Positions 55,074 through 64,000 of a stretch of DNA of 64,000 bases are shown in pieces (positions within the stretch are counted from its first letter, which is position 1; the number at the start of each line of letters is the position of its first letter). The notes under the pieces were generated by a model. The model did no database searches and was not told the origin of the DNA. It saw nothing but the letters and a program-made list of their open reading frames with translations. Origin of the DNA: Microbacterium hydrothermale (lineage in GTDB: Bacteria > Actinomycetota > Actinomycetes > Actinomycetales > Microbacteriaceae); contig NZ_STGM01000001.1 of the NCBI RefSeq assembly GCF_004854025.1, positions 186,001 to 250,000 on the forward strand. The letters are read 5' to 3'. The translations under genes and the position numbers were made by a program.

Positions 55074-56180
55074 ATGACCACGATCGACACCGACCCCGAC
55101 ACCGGACTCGACCCGCTCGAGTTCGCCGTCACCCGCAACCTCGCGGCCAAGAGCGCCGCCGAGCGCGACGCCATCCTCGCCAGCCCCGGCTTCGGGCAGA
55201 GCTTCACCGACCACATGGTCGACATCTGCTGGTCGGTCCGCGGCGGCTGGCACCGTCCGCGCGTCTCGCCGTACGGCCCGATCTCGCTCGACCCGGCCGC
55301 GGCCGTCCTGCACTACGGGCAGGAGATCTTCGAGGGCATCAAGGCCTACCGTCACGCCGACGGTTCGGTGCACACCTTCCGGCCCGATCAGAACGGCCGC
55401 CGTCTGCAGCGCTCCGCCCGCCGTCTCGCGCTGCCCGAACTGCCGGTTCCCTACTTCCTGCAGTCGCTGAAAGAACTCATCGCCGTCGACGGCGCCTGGG
55501 TGCCCTCCGGCGAAGACCAGAGCCTCTACCTGCGTCCCTTCATGTTCGCGAAAGAGGCCTTCCTCGGGGTCCGACCGGCCCACAAGGTCGCCTACTACCT
55601 CATCGCCAGCCCCGCCGGCGCCTACTTCAAGGGCGGCGTGCAGCCGGTCTCGATCTGGCTCAGCGAGGACTACTCGCGCGCCGGCAAGGGCGGCACGGGT
55701 GCGGCGAAGACCGGCGGCAACTACGCCGCAAGCCTGCTGCCCCAGTCCGAGGCGTATGAGAACGAGTGCGACCAGGTCGTCTTCCTCGACCAGGACCGCA
55801 ACGTCGAGGAGCTCGGCGGCATGAACGTCGTGTTCGTCTACAAGGACGGCACCATCGTCACCCCGCAGTCCGACTCGATCCTCGAGGGCATCACGCGCGA
55901 CTCCCTGCTGCAGCTCGCCCGCGACCGCGGCCACCACGTCGAGGGGCGCAACGTCTCGCTGACCGAGTGGCGCGAGGGAGTGGCATCCGGGGACATCGTC
56001 GAGGTCTTCGCGTGCGGAACGGCCGCCGTCGTCACCCCGATCGGCACGCTCAAGGGGCGCGACTTCATCGACGAGCAGCCCTCGGGCACCCTCGCGCTCG
56101 AACTGCGCGAGGAGCTCACGAACATCCAGTACGGTCGCGCCGAAGACAAGCACGGCTGGCTGTACCGCCTCGACGCCTGA
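55074..56180 (+). CDS. ilvE: Branched-chain amino acid aminotransferase
   Basis: A 368-residue fold-type IV PLP enzyme doing the last step to valine, isoleucine and leucine. The PLP lysine is in GAAKTGGNYAASL (about residue 205), with LYLRPFMF, EELGGMNVVFVY and TDSIL-like EGITRDSLLQLA of the family. N-terminal MVDICWSVRGGWHRPRVSPYGP is typical of the actinobacterial group. Same strand and close to leuB, likely co-transcribed. Confidence 0.95.
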   Translation: MTTIDTDPDTGLDPLEFAVTRNLAAKSAAERDAILASPGFGQSFTDHMVDICWSVRGGWHRPRVSPYGPISLDPAAAVLHYGQEIFEGIKAYRHADGSVHTFRPDQNGRRLQRSARRLALPELPVPYFLQSLKELIAVDGAWVPSGEDQSLYLRPFMFAKEAFLGVRPAHKVAYYLIASPAGAYFKGGVQPVSIWLSEDYSRAGKGGTGAAKTGGNYAASLLPQSEAYENECDQVVFLDQDRNVEELGGMNVVFVYKDGTIVTPQSDSILEGITRDSLLQLARDRGHHVEGRNVSLTEWREGVASGDIVEVFACGTAAVVTPIGTLKGRDFIDEQPSGTLALELREELTNIQYGRAEDKHGWLYRLDA

Positions 56181-56190
56181 CCCGCGTCGT

Positions 56191-56225
56191 CACAGGAGGG
56201 GCTCCCGGATGCCGGGGCCCCTCCG
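56191..56225 (+). terminator. Hairpin after ilvE
   Basis: GGAGGGGCTCC... and its partner GGGGCCCCTCC form a stem of seven G-C pairs around a loop that contains GGATGCC, 12 bases behind the stop. Confidence 0.55.
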
Positions 56226-56394
56226 TGGTTCGCGGGTGCGTCGTGGCGGCGTTAGTCGCCTTCCGCGCGCGCGACCATCAGGGGCGATAACCGCTGTCCC
56301 GGGTGAGCAACGCTGTGCCACCGCGTTCCTCACCACGGACGGCGTTCGTCGGCGGGGGTCTGGGCGATGCCGTCGCTGCGTCGCACCCCGCGGA

Positions 56395-56400
56395 TAGGCT
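56395..56400 (+). promoter_or_regulatory. -10 box TAGGCT for FAH-family gene
   Basis: TAGGCT ends exactly six bases before the GTG start at 56407. Confidence 0.5.
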
Positions 56401-56406
56401 GGCCGG

Positions 56407-57174
56407 GTGAAGATCGCTCGATTCAGCCACCAGGACGCCCTTCGTTACGGCATCGTCGACGACGACCACCTCGTCGTTCTCGAGGGCGACCCCATGTTCG
56501 CCGGGTTCGACACGACCGGTGAGCGCATCCCCCTCGCCGACGCGGCCCTTCTCGCGCCGGTCATCCCGCGCTCCAAGGTCGTCTGCATCGGCAAGAACTA
56601 CCACGACCACGCGGCCGAGATGGGCGGCGAGGCTCCCGAGGAGCCGCTGATGTTCCTCAAGCCCAACACCTCGGTCATCGGCCCGCACGACGTCATCGTC
56701 CGCCCCACGCGCCTGAGCTCGCAGACCGACTACGAGGGCGAGCTCGCCGTGGTAATCGGGCGCATCGCGAAGAACGTCCCCGCCGAGCGCGCGGGGGAGT
56801 ACATCTTCGGGTACACCGTCGCGAACGACGTCACCGCGCGCGACCTCCAGCGCACCGACGGGCAGTGGTCGCGCGCCAAGGGGTTCGACACGTTCTGCCC
56901 CGTCGGGCCGGTGATCGAGACCGACCTCGACGTGGCATCCGCTCGCATCGTGACCCGCGTCAACGGCGAGGTCCGGCAGGACGGTCCGGTGTCGGACATG
57001 ATCCACGACATCCCCACGCTCGTCGCCTACGCCAGCGCGGTCTTCACGCTGCTGCCCGGCGATCTGATCCTCACCGGCACGCCGGCGGGTATCGGCTCGT
57101 TCTCCGCGGGCGATGTGGTCGAGGTCGAGATCGACGGCATCGGGGTGCTGCGCAACACCGCGCGCGATGCCTGA
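56407..57174 (+). CDS. Fumarylacetoacetate hydrolase family protein
   Basis: A 255-residue protein of the FAH superfamily. Metal and substrate residues appear in VCIGKNYHDHAAEMG, EPLMFLKPNTSVIGP, DYEGELAVVIGR and GYTVANDVTARDLQ. Such proteins are often 2-hydroxyhepta-2,4-diene-1,7-dioate isomerase-like or acylpyruvate/oxaloacetate handling enzymes; in actinobacteria this gene regularly precedes gltX and its role is not settled. Start GTG, leaderless. The next gene overlaps it by eight bases. Confidence 0.88.
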   Translation: MKIARFSHQDALRYGIVDDDHLVVLEGDPMFAGFDTTGERIPLADAALLAPVIPRSKVVCIGKNYHDHAAEMGGEAPEEPLMFLKPNTSVIGPHDVIVRPTRLSSQTDYEGELAVVIGRIAKNVPAERAGEYIFGYTVANDVTARDLQRTDGQWSRAKGFDTFCPVGPVIETDLDVASARIVTRVNGEVRQDGPVSDMIHDIPTLVAYASAVFTLLPGDLILTGTPAGIGSFSAGDVVEVEIDGIGVLRNTARDA

Positions 57175-58423
57175 GGTCGCCGCGCCGGCGGGCGTCGATC
57201 TCGTCGCGACGCAGAGGTGCACCGTGCGCGTGCTCGCCGCGGGGCAGGTGCTCACCGGCGTCGCGTTCGGGGCGACGCTGTCTCTCGGCGCCCTGCTGGC
57301 GGCCGACCTCTCGGGGCAGGAGGCACTGTCGGGCTTCGCCACCGCGTCGGTCACGCTGGGAGCGGCGCTGACGGCGATCCCTCTCGCGCGACTGGCCGGC
57401 CGCCGCGGTCGGCGATTCGCCCTCACGACGGGCAACCTCGCCGCCCTCGCCGGCATCGCGGTCGTCATCACGGCCGCGGCGACGCGCGCGTTCCCGCTGC
57501 TGCTCGTGGGGATCGCCCTCATCGGCGCCGGCAACGCGGGAACCCTTCAATCCCGCTTCGCCGCGACCGACCTCGCCCCCGCGACCCGGCGCGGACGCGA
57601 CCTCGCGACCGTCGTGTGGGCGACCACGGTCGGCGGGGTGGTCGGGCCCCTGCTGCTCGCCCCCGGAGAACTGCTCGGAGCGAGCATCGGCATGCCGCGG
57701 CTGACCGGTGCCTACCTGTTCTCCTTCGCGGCCCAAGCCGTGGCGTTCGCGCTCTACGCGCTCGTCCTGCGACCCGACCCGCTGCTGCTGGCGCAGCGTC
57801 TCGACCGCGAGAGCGCGGCATCCGCTCCCGTCGCGCCGCAGCCCGACCGTCCCGCGCTCGCGCGGTTCGCGATGCTCGCGGTGGCCGCCTCCCACGTGAC
57901 CATGGCGTCGGTCATGGCGATGACCCCGGTGCACCTGTCGCACATCGTCGCTCCGGATGCCGTGACCCTGGCCGTCGGGGTCACGATCGCGCTGCACGTG
58001 TTCGGGATGTACGGGCTGTCGCCGGTGTTCGGCGTGCTCGCCGATCGCTGGGGACGCATCCCCGTCATCCTGCTCGGTCAGGCGCTGCTGGCGGCCTCCC
58101 TCGTCACGGCCGCCGTGTTCGCCGACGCGCAGATCGGCGTCCTCGTGGCGCTCGTGCTGCTCGGTCTCGGGTGGAGTGCCGCGACCGTCGCCGGGTCGGC
58201 CCTGCTCACCGAGGCGACACCCCTCGCGCTGCGTCCGCGCCGCCAGGGACGCAGTGACACCCTGATGACCGCGTGCGCGGCGGTCGGGTCGGTGCTGGCC
58301 GGGATCATCCTCGGGCTGTCGGGCTATGCGGGTCTGGCGCTGTGGGCACTGGTGTCCGTCGCCGCCGTGTGCGGGGCCGCGATTGTCGCCCGGCGCTTCT
58401 CCGTTGCTCCCGCTCTCCCGTAG
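57167..58423 (+). CDS. MFS transporter
   Basis: A 418-residue, twelve-helix transporter; loop A is LARLAGRRGRRFALTTG and its second-half counterpart GVLADRWGRIPVILLG. The ATG lies within the last codons of the FAH gene (eight-base overlap), so expression is coupled. Substrate unknown; coupling to a FAH-family enzyme hints at import or export of a small carboxylic acid, which is inference only. Confidence 0.85.
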   Translation: MPEVAAPAGVDLVATQRCTVRVLAAGQVLTGVAFGATLSLGALLAADLSGQEALSGFATASVTLGAALTAIPLARLAGRRGRRFALTTGNLAALAGIAVVITAAATRAFPLLLVGIALIGAGNAGTLQSRFAATDLAPATRRGRDLATVVWATTVGGVVGPLLLAPGELLGASIGMPRLTGAYLFSFAAQAVAFALYALVLRPDPLLLAQRLDRESAASAPVAPQPDRPALARFAMLAVAASHVTMASVMAMTPVHLSHIVAPDAVTLAVGVTIALHVFGMYGLSPVFGVLADRWGRIPVILLGQALLAASLVTAAVFADAQIGVLVALVLLGLGWSAATVAGSALLTEATPLALRPRRQGRSDTLMTACAAVGSVLAGIILGLSGYAGLALWALVSVAAVCGAAIVARRFSVAPALP

Positions 58424-58520
58424 CGATCGGCAGGGCCCCGCTCGCACGCGCGGGCGGCACGCACGGGGAGAGGAGCGTCAGGTGGCAGCGCGTCCCGCCC
58501 CTCACGCGGACGAGGGAAAG

Positions 58521-59609
58521 TCAGATCGCGTAGACCAGTCCGTCGAAGGCCGACAGGTCGTCGCCCCCGCGCACGCCGAGCGCGTGCAGCGCCCGGTCGA
58601 CGTCGAGCTCGTCGTTGAAGACGTGGAACGCCACGCGCGCCCGACCCGCGCGCCCGGATGCCGTGATGCCGTGCGCGGTGAGCTGGGCGAGCGCTTCGCC
58701 CGTGGCATCCGGCCACGTGACGATCGCCGAGGGGCGAGACGGATGGGGCAGTCCGAGTCCGTCGCGGAACCGCGCGGCGAGGCTCGTCGCGTGCACGTAG
58801 GTCGAGGTGATGTCGGCCTGCGCGAACATCTCGAGAGCGGGCGCCGCCCCGACGAAGGCCTGCCACGCGGGCGAGACGTCGAAGCGTCGCGCGTCGGGGG
58901 CGAGGTCGCCGCCGGTGCCGTAGCACGACGACCACGGGTCGTCGCCGCTGTACCAGCCGGCCTGGACAGGGCGGATCCCGTCGGCGAAGTCGGGGGTGAG
59001 CGTCAGGAAGGACACCCCGCGCGGGCAGCACAGCCACTTGTAGGCGTGGCACACGGTCGCGTCGAACATCGTCGCGTCCACCGGCAGCCACCCCGCCGCC
59101 TGGGTCAGGTCGCACAGCGTGCGGGTGCCCGCGCGCGCCGCGGCGGCGGCGATGCCCGCGGCATTCGCCACCTCCCCGGTCGCGGACTGCACGAGCGAGA
59201 ACGCGACGAGCCACGTGCCGGGCGTGATCGCGGCGGCGAGGTCGTCGAGGGGCGCGGTGCGCAGGCGGATGCCGCGACCCGCGCGCGCGAAGGGCGCGAC
59301 GAGGGAGGAGAAGTCGCCCTCGGCGCACAGCACCTCCGCGCCGTCGGGGACCGAGGCGGCGATGAGCGCGACCTGCACCGAGGTCTGCGACCCGATCGCG
59401 ACGTCGCCGACCGGGGAGCTGACCAGCCGCGCGTACGCGGCGCGGGCCTTCTCGACGGCCTGCGACGCCGCGACGACATCGGGGCGACCGGATGCCGCGG
59501 CATCCAGGTCGGCGCGGACGGCGCGCACGGTCTCGCGCGACGGCAGACCGAGGGTGCAGGCGGCGAGATAGTCACGGCCGCCGGCGAAGTGCGAAGCGAG
59601 GCTGCTCAT
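58521..59609 (-). CDS. PLP-dependent aminotransferase class V-fold enzyme
   Basis: A 362-residue fold-type I enzyme of the class V group (kynureninase/cysteine desulfurase-like). The PLP lysine is in HAYKWLCCPRG (about residue 193) and the cofactor-stacking Asp in TLCDLTQAAGWLPVD. No conserved catalytic cysteine loop of desulfurases is visible. The substrate is unknown. It is divergent from a LysR regulator with 80 bases between starts, the classic arrangement for a regulator and its target. Confidence 0.85.
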   Translation of the reverse strand: MSSLASHFAGGRDYLAACTLGLPSRETVRAVRADLDAAASGRPDVVAASQAVEKARAAYARLVSSPVGDVAIGSQTSVQVALIAASVPDGAEVLCAEGDFSSLVAPFARAGRGIRLRTAPLDDLAAAITPGTWLVAFSLVQSATGEVANAAGIAAAAARAGTRTLCDLTQAAGWLPVDATMFDATVCHAYKWLCCPRGVSFLTLTPDFADGIRPVQAGWYSGDDPWSSCYGTGGDLAPDARRFDVSPAWQAFVGAAPALEMFAQADITSTYVHATSLAARFRDGLGLPHPSRPSAIVTWPDATGEALAQLTAHGITASGRAGRARVAFHVFNDELDVDRALHALGVRGGDDLSAFDGLVYAI

Positions 59610-59654
59610 AGATCCAGGTTCCCGCCTGGTCGCTCATTGCACTAGAGCAGGTGT

Positions 59655-59667
59655 TGCATGGAATGCA
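59655..59667. promoter_or_regulatory. Candidate LysR box TGCAT-GGA-ATGCA
   Basis: A perfect 13-base palindrome inside TTGCATGGAATGCAT, between the divergent PLP enzyme and LysR genes. A second TTGCA, at 59636-59640, lies just upstream. This fits the T-N11-A form of LysR sites. Confidence 0.6.
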
Positions 59668-59689
59668 TCCGCTCTGGTTATGTGTCCGC

Positions 59690-60640
59690 ATGAGTGAGGG
59701 TGAAGACGGTCTCGACGCCCACGGACTGCGCGTCGTCAAGGCCATCGCCGACACCGGGTCGATCACGGGGGCGGCCCGCGCTCTCGGGTACAGCCAGCCC
59801 GCCGTCAGTCAGCAGGTGCGCCGCCTCGAGCAGCGCGCGGGACTGCCGATCGTCGAGCGCGTCGGGCGCGGCATCCGCCTGACCGAGGCGGGCCGGGTGC
59901 TCGCCCGTCACGCGGCGACCGTGACCACCGCCCTCGACGCCGCCGCGGGCGACCTCGCCGAACTGCGGGGACTGCGCGCCGGACGCGTCCGCATCGCCGC
60001 GTTCCCCTCGGCGTCGTCGACCGTGGTCCCGCGCGTCATCGCCGCCGTCACCGCGCGCCGCCCCGGCGTCTCGATCAGCTTCGTCGAGGCCGAACCTCCC
60101 GAGGCGATCGCCGCCGTGCGAGAGGATCGCGCCGACATCGCCCTCATCTACAGCTACCCGGGCGATCGGCGCGAACAGCTCACCTCGGCGGCCGCCGGTC
60201 TGTCGGTGCGGCACCTCGCCGACGACGACACCGTCGTGGTCGTCCCGGCCGAGCACCCGGCGGCATCCGACGATCCGATCGACCTGTCGCAACTGGCGGG
60301 GGAGCGCTGGATCGCCGGCTGCCCGCAGTGCCGCGGCCACCTGCTCGAGGCGTGCGGGCGCGCCGGTTTCGTCCCCGACATCGCCTTCGAGACCGACAAC
60401 TACATCGCGGTCGAGAACCTCGTCGCGCTCGGCGTGGGCATGGCGATCCTGCCGCGCATGGCCGTGGCATCCCTGCCCCTTCCGGCCGGCATCGCCGTGC
60501 CGCGCCTCCCTGCCGCCGAAGCGCGCACCCTGCACGTCGTCACCGCCCGCGGCGCGGAGAGCGTCCCCGCGGTCGGCGCGGCGCTCGAGGTCGTGGCGGA
60601 GGTGTTGGGCGACCATCGGCCCGGCAGCGCCCGCCGGTAG
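59690..60640 (+). CDS. LysR family transcriptional regulator
   Basis: A 316-residue regulator. Winged helix: [49 protein letters not shown]. The periplasmic-binding-like effector domain follows from about residue 90, with a CPQC pair at about 205-208 that could sense redox or metal. An upstream start would add residues outside the domain. By position it regulates the PLP enzyme gene. Confidence 0.9.
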   Translation: MSEGEDGLDAHGLRVVKAIADTGSITGAARALGYSQPAVSQQVRRLEQRAGLPIVERVGRGIRLTEAGRVLARHAATVTTALDAAAGDLAELRGLRAGRVRIAAFPSASSTVVPRVIAAVTARRPGVSISFVEAEPPEAIAAVREDRADIALIYSYPGDRREQLTSAAAGLSVRHLADDDTVVVVPAEHPAASDDPIDLSQLAGERWIAGCPQCRGHLLEACGRAGFVPDIAFETDNYIAVENLVALGVGMAILPRMAVASLPLPAGIAVPRLPAAEARTLHVVTARGAESVPAVGAALEVVAEVLGDHRPGSARR

Positions 60641-60643
60641 GAT
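60638..60643 (+). promoter_or_regulatory. -10 box TAGGAT for gltX
   Basis: TAGGAT overlaps the lysR stop codon and lies seven bases before the gltX ATG. Confidence 0.45.
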
Positions 60644-60650
60644 CGAGGGG

Positions 60651-62159
60651 ATGTCTGCCACGCCCGATCCCCGCACCACGACCGCCTCCGGCGCCGACGT
60701 TCGCGTCCGCTTCTGCCCGTCTCCGACGGGTCTGCCGCACGTGGGTCTCATCCGCACCGTCCTGTTCAACTGGGCCTACGCCCGGCACAACGGCGGGAAG
60801 CTCGTCTTCCGCATCGAAGACACCGACGCCGCGCGCGACAGCGAGGAGAGCTACCAGCAGCTCCTCGACGCGCTGCGGTGGATGAACATCGACTGGGACG
60901 AGGGTGTCGAGGTCGGTGGCCCGCACGCTCCCTACCGCCAGTCGCAGCGGCACGAGATCTACCGCGAGGTGCTCGACAAGCTCGTCGCCGCGGGCGCCGT
61001 GTACGAGAGCTACTCGACCGCCGAAGAGATCGATGCCCGCAACGAGGCCAACGGCCGCGCCAAGCAGCTCGGCTACGACAACTTCGATCGCGACCTCACC
61101 GAGGAGCAGAAGGCCGCCTTCCGCGCCGAGGGCCGTCAGCCCGCGTGGCGCCTGCGCGTGCCCGACCACGACCTGAGCTACGTCGACCTCATCCGTGGCG
61201 AGGTCACCTTCCCGGCCGGGTCGTTCCCCGACTTCGTGCTCGTTCGCGCCGGGGGAGTGCCCCTCTACCCGTTCGTGAACCCGGTCGACGACGCCCTCAT
61301 GGGCATCACCCACGTCATCCGCGGTGAGGACCTCATGCCGTCGACGGCGCGCCAGCTCGCGCTGTATTCCGCGCTGGTGGATGCCGGGGTCACGACGTTC
61401 ATCCCGCGCTTCGGTCACATGCCGCTGGTGCTGGGCGAGACGGGCAACAAGAAGCTGTCGAAGCGCGACCCGCAGGCCGACCTCTTCCTGCAGCGTGAAA
61501 AGGGCTTCATTCACGAGGGTCTGCTCAACTACCTCTCGCTGCTCGGCTGGTCGCTCGCGAGCGACCGCGACGTCTTCTCGCTCGAGGAGATGATCGCCGC
61601 GTTCGACATCGCCGACGTCAACCCGAACCCCGCGCGCTTCGACCAGAAGAAGGCCGAGGCGATCAACGGCGACCACATCCGGATGCTGGATGCCGACGAC
61701 TTCGCCGCGCGCATCGTGCCGTACCTCGCCGGTGCGGGGCTCATCGACGAGGAGCCGAGCGCGGAGCACCGCGCGATCATCGCGGAGGCCGCGCCGCTCG
61801 TTCAGGAGCGCGTGCAGCTGCTCGGCGAGGTTCCGGGGATGCTGGGCTTCCTGTTCGTCTCCGACGTGACCTACGCCGAGGACGCGCTCAAGGGGCTCCC
61901 CGCGAACGCGGCCGAGGTGCTCATGGCGTCGATGCGGGCGCTCGAGGGCGTCGACGACTTCAGCGCCGCGGGCGTGCAGCAGGCGTTGTCGACCGCCCTG
62001 GTCGACGAGCTGGGCCTGAAGCCCCGCGTGGCGTACGGTCCTCCGCGTGTCGCGCTGACCGGGCGGCGCGTGTCTCCGCCGCTGTTCGAGTCGATGGAGC
62101 TGCTCGGCAAGACCGAGACGCTGCGTCGTCTGGACGCGCTCGTGCAGCACCTGGGCTGA
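60651..62159 (+). CDS. gltX: Glutamyl-tRNA synthetase
   Basis: A 502-residue class I synthetase charging tRNA-Glu (and, in bacteria lacking GlnRS, tRNA-Gln for later amidation). The HIGH-equivalent is [14 protein letters not shown], where the usual I is V; the KMSKS loop is [15 protein letters not shown]. The C-terminal anticodon-binding helical domain is complete. It stands 100 bases before tRNA-Gln. Confidence 0.96.
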   Translation: MSATPDPRTTTASGADVRVRFCPSPTGLPHVGLIRTVLFNWAYARHNGGKLVFRIEDTDAARDSEESYQQLLDALRWMNIDWDEGVEVGGPHAPYRQSQRHEIYREVLDKLVAAGAVYESYSTAEEIDARNEANGRAKQLGYDNFDRDLTEEQKAAFRAEGRQPAWRLRVPDHDLSYVDLIRGEVTFPAGSFPDFVLVRAGGVPLYPFVNPVDDALMGITHVIRGEDLMPSTARQLALYSALVDAGVTTFIPRFGHMPLVLGETGNKKLSKRDPQADLFLQREKGFIHEGLLNYLSLLGWSLASDRDVFSLEEMIAAFDIADVNPNPARFDQKKAEAINGDHIRMLDADDFAARIVPYLAGAGLIDEEPSAEHRAIIAEAAPLVQERVQLLGEVPGMLGFLFVSDVTYAEDALKGLPANAAEVLMASMRALEGVDDFSAAGVQQALSTALVDELGLKPRVAYGPPRVALTGRRVSPPLFESMELLGKTETLRRLDALVQHLG

Positions 62160-62259
62160 GCGTCTTCGTCGGCGCGACGCGCGCGGGCGAGGCGGGATTT
62201 GGCAGGGGAGCGGCTCTCACGTAAGCTTGATCCTCGGCACGAGTTACGGCTCAGCGCCT

Positions 62260-62331
62260 TGGGGTATGGTGTAATTGGCAACACGGCGGTTTCTGGTTCC
62301 GTTGTTCTTGGTTCGAGTCCAGGTACCCCAG
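62260..62331 (+). tRNA. tRNA-Gln (anticodon CTG)
   Basis: TGGGGTA pairs with TACCCCA in the acceptor; the anticodon loop TTCTGGT carries CTG; GGTTCGAGTCC forms the T arm. CCA is not encoded. The first pair T-A and discriminator G are typical of tRNA-Gln. Confidence 0.95.
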
Positions 62332-62338
62332 CACGAAG

Positions 62339-62379
62339 AAAGCCCCGGTCATCGCGAAATAGCGAGAGCCGGGGCTTCT
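62339..62379 (+). terminator. Hairpin terminator after tRNA-Gln
   Basis: AAGCCCCGG is the inverse of CCGGGGCTT, with inner TCGC/GCGA pairing, followed by CTTCTTT. Confidence 0.8.
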
Positions 62380-62541
62380 TCTTTGCCCTGGCGGCGACGA
62401 CCCCGGCGCGGGGCGGCGCCGCACGACCGCGCGCGAGCTCGACGGTTTCGATGACCTGCCCCGGTGACCGCGGACGCAGCGGGTGAGGGCGAGGGTGACA
62501 CCGCGCGCGTCCTCTGGGGTGAGCGGCGTACTGTCTCGCGC

Positions 62542-63611
62542 GTGCGTGCCCGTTCCCTCTTCCTCGCCCTCGTCGTCGTCTCTCTCGCCCTCGCGGGTTG
62601 CGTCGGACCGGCCGCCTCCGCCGACGGCGCCGGGGGTCTCGTGACCGCCGCCCGCGATGGGGGATCCGCGGGCGCGGCGACGATCGCGGCGGCGGGCACG
62701 TCGGGCGCCCCGGGCGCTGCGGGCACATCGGGCGCTGCGGGCACATCGGGCGCTGCGGGCGCCTCGGGCGCTGCGGGCACCTCGGGCTGCGGAGCGGATG
62801 CCTCCCCGCCGGGTCGAGCTCGACGCGGTCGGTGAGCGTCGCGGGCGTCACGCGCACGGAGCAGCTGCACGTGCCGAACGGATACGACGGTTCGACCCCG
62901 ACGCCCGTCATCCTGGCCTTCGTCGGTCACGGCACGTCGACGCAGAAGCTCGAGGGCTCCAGCGGGCTGGACGACGGCGACGCGATCGTGCTCTACCCGC
63001 AACCCGCCGGGAGTGCCCCGCAGAACGGATGGGAGGGCGCCCCCTACGCGTCGGGACAGGACGACGTCGCTTTCGTCGGCGCGCTGCTGGACGACCTCGA
63101 GGCCCACCTCTGCGTCGACACCGCCCGCGTGTTCGCCGCGGGCATCTCCAACGGCGGCGGCTTCGTCTCGCTCCTGTCATGCCGGCTGCCCGCGCGCATC
63201 GCGGCGTTCGCGGTCGTGTCGGGCGCGATCTACCCCGCGGACGACCCCGCCTGCGCGAGCGTCCCCGCCGTGCCGGTGGTCGAATTCCACGGCACCGCCG
63301 ACCCGGTCATCCCGTACGACGGCGGCACCAGTCACGCGGCCGCCCTCGAACCGGTCACGCAGTGGCTCGACGAACAGGCGCAACGAAGCGGGTGCGCCTC
63401 ATCCCCGACGCGGACCGCGATCGGATCCGACGTCACGGAACAGCAGTGGTGCGGATGCCAGGGGCGCGGCGCACTCACGCACTATCGCATCGAGGGCGGT
63501 GGGCACACCTGGCCGGGCGCCACGGCGACGAGCGGACCGGGCGCCACGACGCAGACGATCTCGGCCACCCGGATCATCGAGGACTTCTTCGCGGCGCACC
63601 CGCTGTCGTGA
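62542..63611 (+). pseudogene. Secreted PHB-depolymerase-like esterase, frameshifted
   Basis: The start at 62542 (GTG) encodes a lipoprotein signal peptide (SLFLALVVVSLALAGC), then a collagen-like GTSGAAGTSGAAG repeat and SGCGADASPPG before stopping at 62835. From about 62800 the other frame continues with an esterase domain to 63611: TEQLHVPNGYDG, nucleophile elbow AAGISNGGGFVS, the Asp region FHGTADPVIPYDGG, and GGGHTWPG with the catalytic His. Joining the two needs a shift consistent with loss of one base near CCCCGCCGGG. Either a genuine inactivating frameshift or a sequencing error in GC-rich sequence. If intact it would be a surface-anchored polyester/feruloyl-type esterase. Confidence 0.75.
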
Positions 63612-63687
63612 GGGCGGCGGGGAGCCGGGGGAGCCGCGTCCGACGGGTTCACAGCCCACGCCGAAGCGCGGACGCGACACTGGGCCC

Positions 63688-63897
63688 ATGGGACTCTTCG
63701 TTCAGCGACCCGAGGAACCGAGCGAGTGGGCGGGCCTGCCCGGCGAACCCGTGCGCGCGCGCACGGCGGCCGAGATGCTGCCCGACGACGACCAGCCCGA
63801 CGCCTCGCCCGCCGCGCTGCTCGGACTCGTCGACGGCTCGGTCGCCTCGATCGAGGTGCCGATCCCCTCGCCGAGCGAGACCGGCGAGACCGACTGA
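63688..63897 (+). CDS. Small acidic hypothetical protein
   Basis: A 69-residue, strongly acidic protein (MGLFVQRPEEPSEWAGLPGE... ending SPSETGETD) with no helix-forming membrane segment. GACACT is exactly six bases before the ATG, supporting the start. Family unknown to me, although short proteins with this opening are plausible Microbacteriaceae-specific genes. Confidence 0.6.
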   Translation: MGLFVQRPEEPSEWAGLPGEPVRARTAAEMLPDDDQPDASPAALLGLVDGSVASIEVPIPSPSETGETD

Positions 63898-63945
63898 CCC
63901 TCGGGCGTGCGGGGCGGAGGCCCCGCGTGCTCCGTTCCGATCCGC

Positions 63946-64000
63946 GTGAAGAAGGTCACCGTGAAGCGTTCCGCCCTCGTCGTCGCCGCGGTCGCGCTGC
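63946..64000 (+). CDS. Start of a secreted protein, cut by window edge
   Basis: From the GTG at 63946 the frame reads MKKVTVKRSALVVAAVAL, a basic then hydrophobic start typical of a signal peptide. A second GTG at 63961 is also possible. The rest of the gene lies outside the window. Confidence 0.5.
   Translation, partial: MKKVTVKRSALVVAAVAL

Overview
The window is a gene-dense, very GC-rich stretch of an actinobacterial chromosome, most likely Microbacterium or a close Microbacteriaceae relative. Support for this: strong C/G preference at third codon positions, a DUF3039 protein, a 13E12/DUF222-HNH protein, an LAxTG-anchored surface peptidase, a divergent LigD/Ku pair, the prfB-ftsE-ftsX-smpB-ssrA order, and many start codons sitting directly behind a TANNNT box (leaderless mRNAs). 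I see no transposase, prophage, plasmid or CRISPR array. The genus call is inference.

Layout. 0-5 kb: a nucleotidyltransferase, then an ABC exporter whose ATPase carries a roughly 540-residue low-complexity N-terminus. 5-10 kb: pncB, then murI-rph-rdgB and a cation efflux protein. 10-14 kb: ligD and ku, divergent, for non-homologous end joining. 14-20 kb: DedA protein, tRNA-Leu, amidohydrolase, quinone reductase-like MDR protein, LAxTG-anchored M28 peptidase. 20-26.5 kb: MFS protein, then prfB, ftsE, ftsX, smpB, a SIMPL protein and ssrA (translation termination, ribosome rescue, cell division). 26.5-34 kb: YaeQ-like protein, lipoprotein, hisN, tRNA-Lys, Nudix, 13E12/HNH, alpha/beta hydrolase. 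34-40 kb: marR-MFS, then an IclR regulator divergent from a 3-oxoacid CoA-transferase/thiolase operon. 40-43 kb: otsA-otsB (trehalose). 43-57 kb: ilvD-ilvB-ilvN-ilvC, two small membrane proteins, serA, a tetR/drug-efflux pair, leuB, ilvE, FAH-family hydrolase. 57-64 kb: MFS, a PLP enzyme divergent from a LysR regulator, gltX, tRNA-Gln, a frameshifted secreted esterase, and the start of a secreted protein running off the edge.

The most unusual signals lie outside the protein families. (1) At least eight genes have their last codons plus stop codon copied one to four times just downstream ('3-prime-end echoes': prfB, smpB, yaeQ, a lipoprotein, Nudix, HNH, IclR, a small membrane protein), and ligD has an in-frame version. 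(2) The heptamer GGATGCC/GGCATCC occurs about 115 times by hand count, on both strands, inside and outside genes, sometimes as inverted pairs in terminator-like hairpins, much like a DNA uptake sequence. (3) A family of about 75-100 bp intergenic palindromes has ends like GTGCACAACTCC. (4) At least twelve genes have TANNNT exactly six bases before the start codon.
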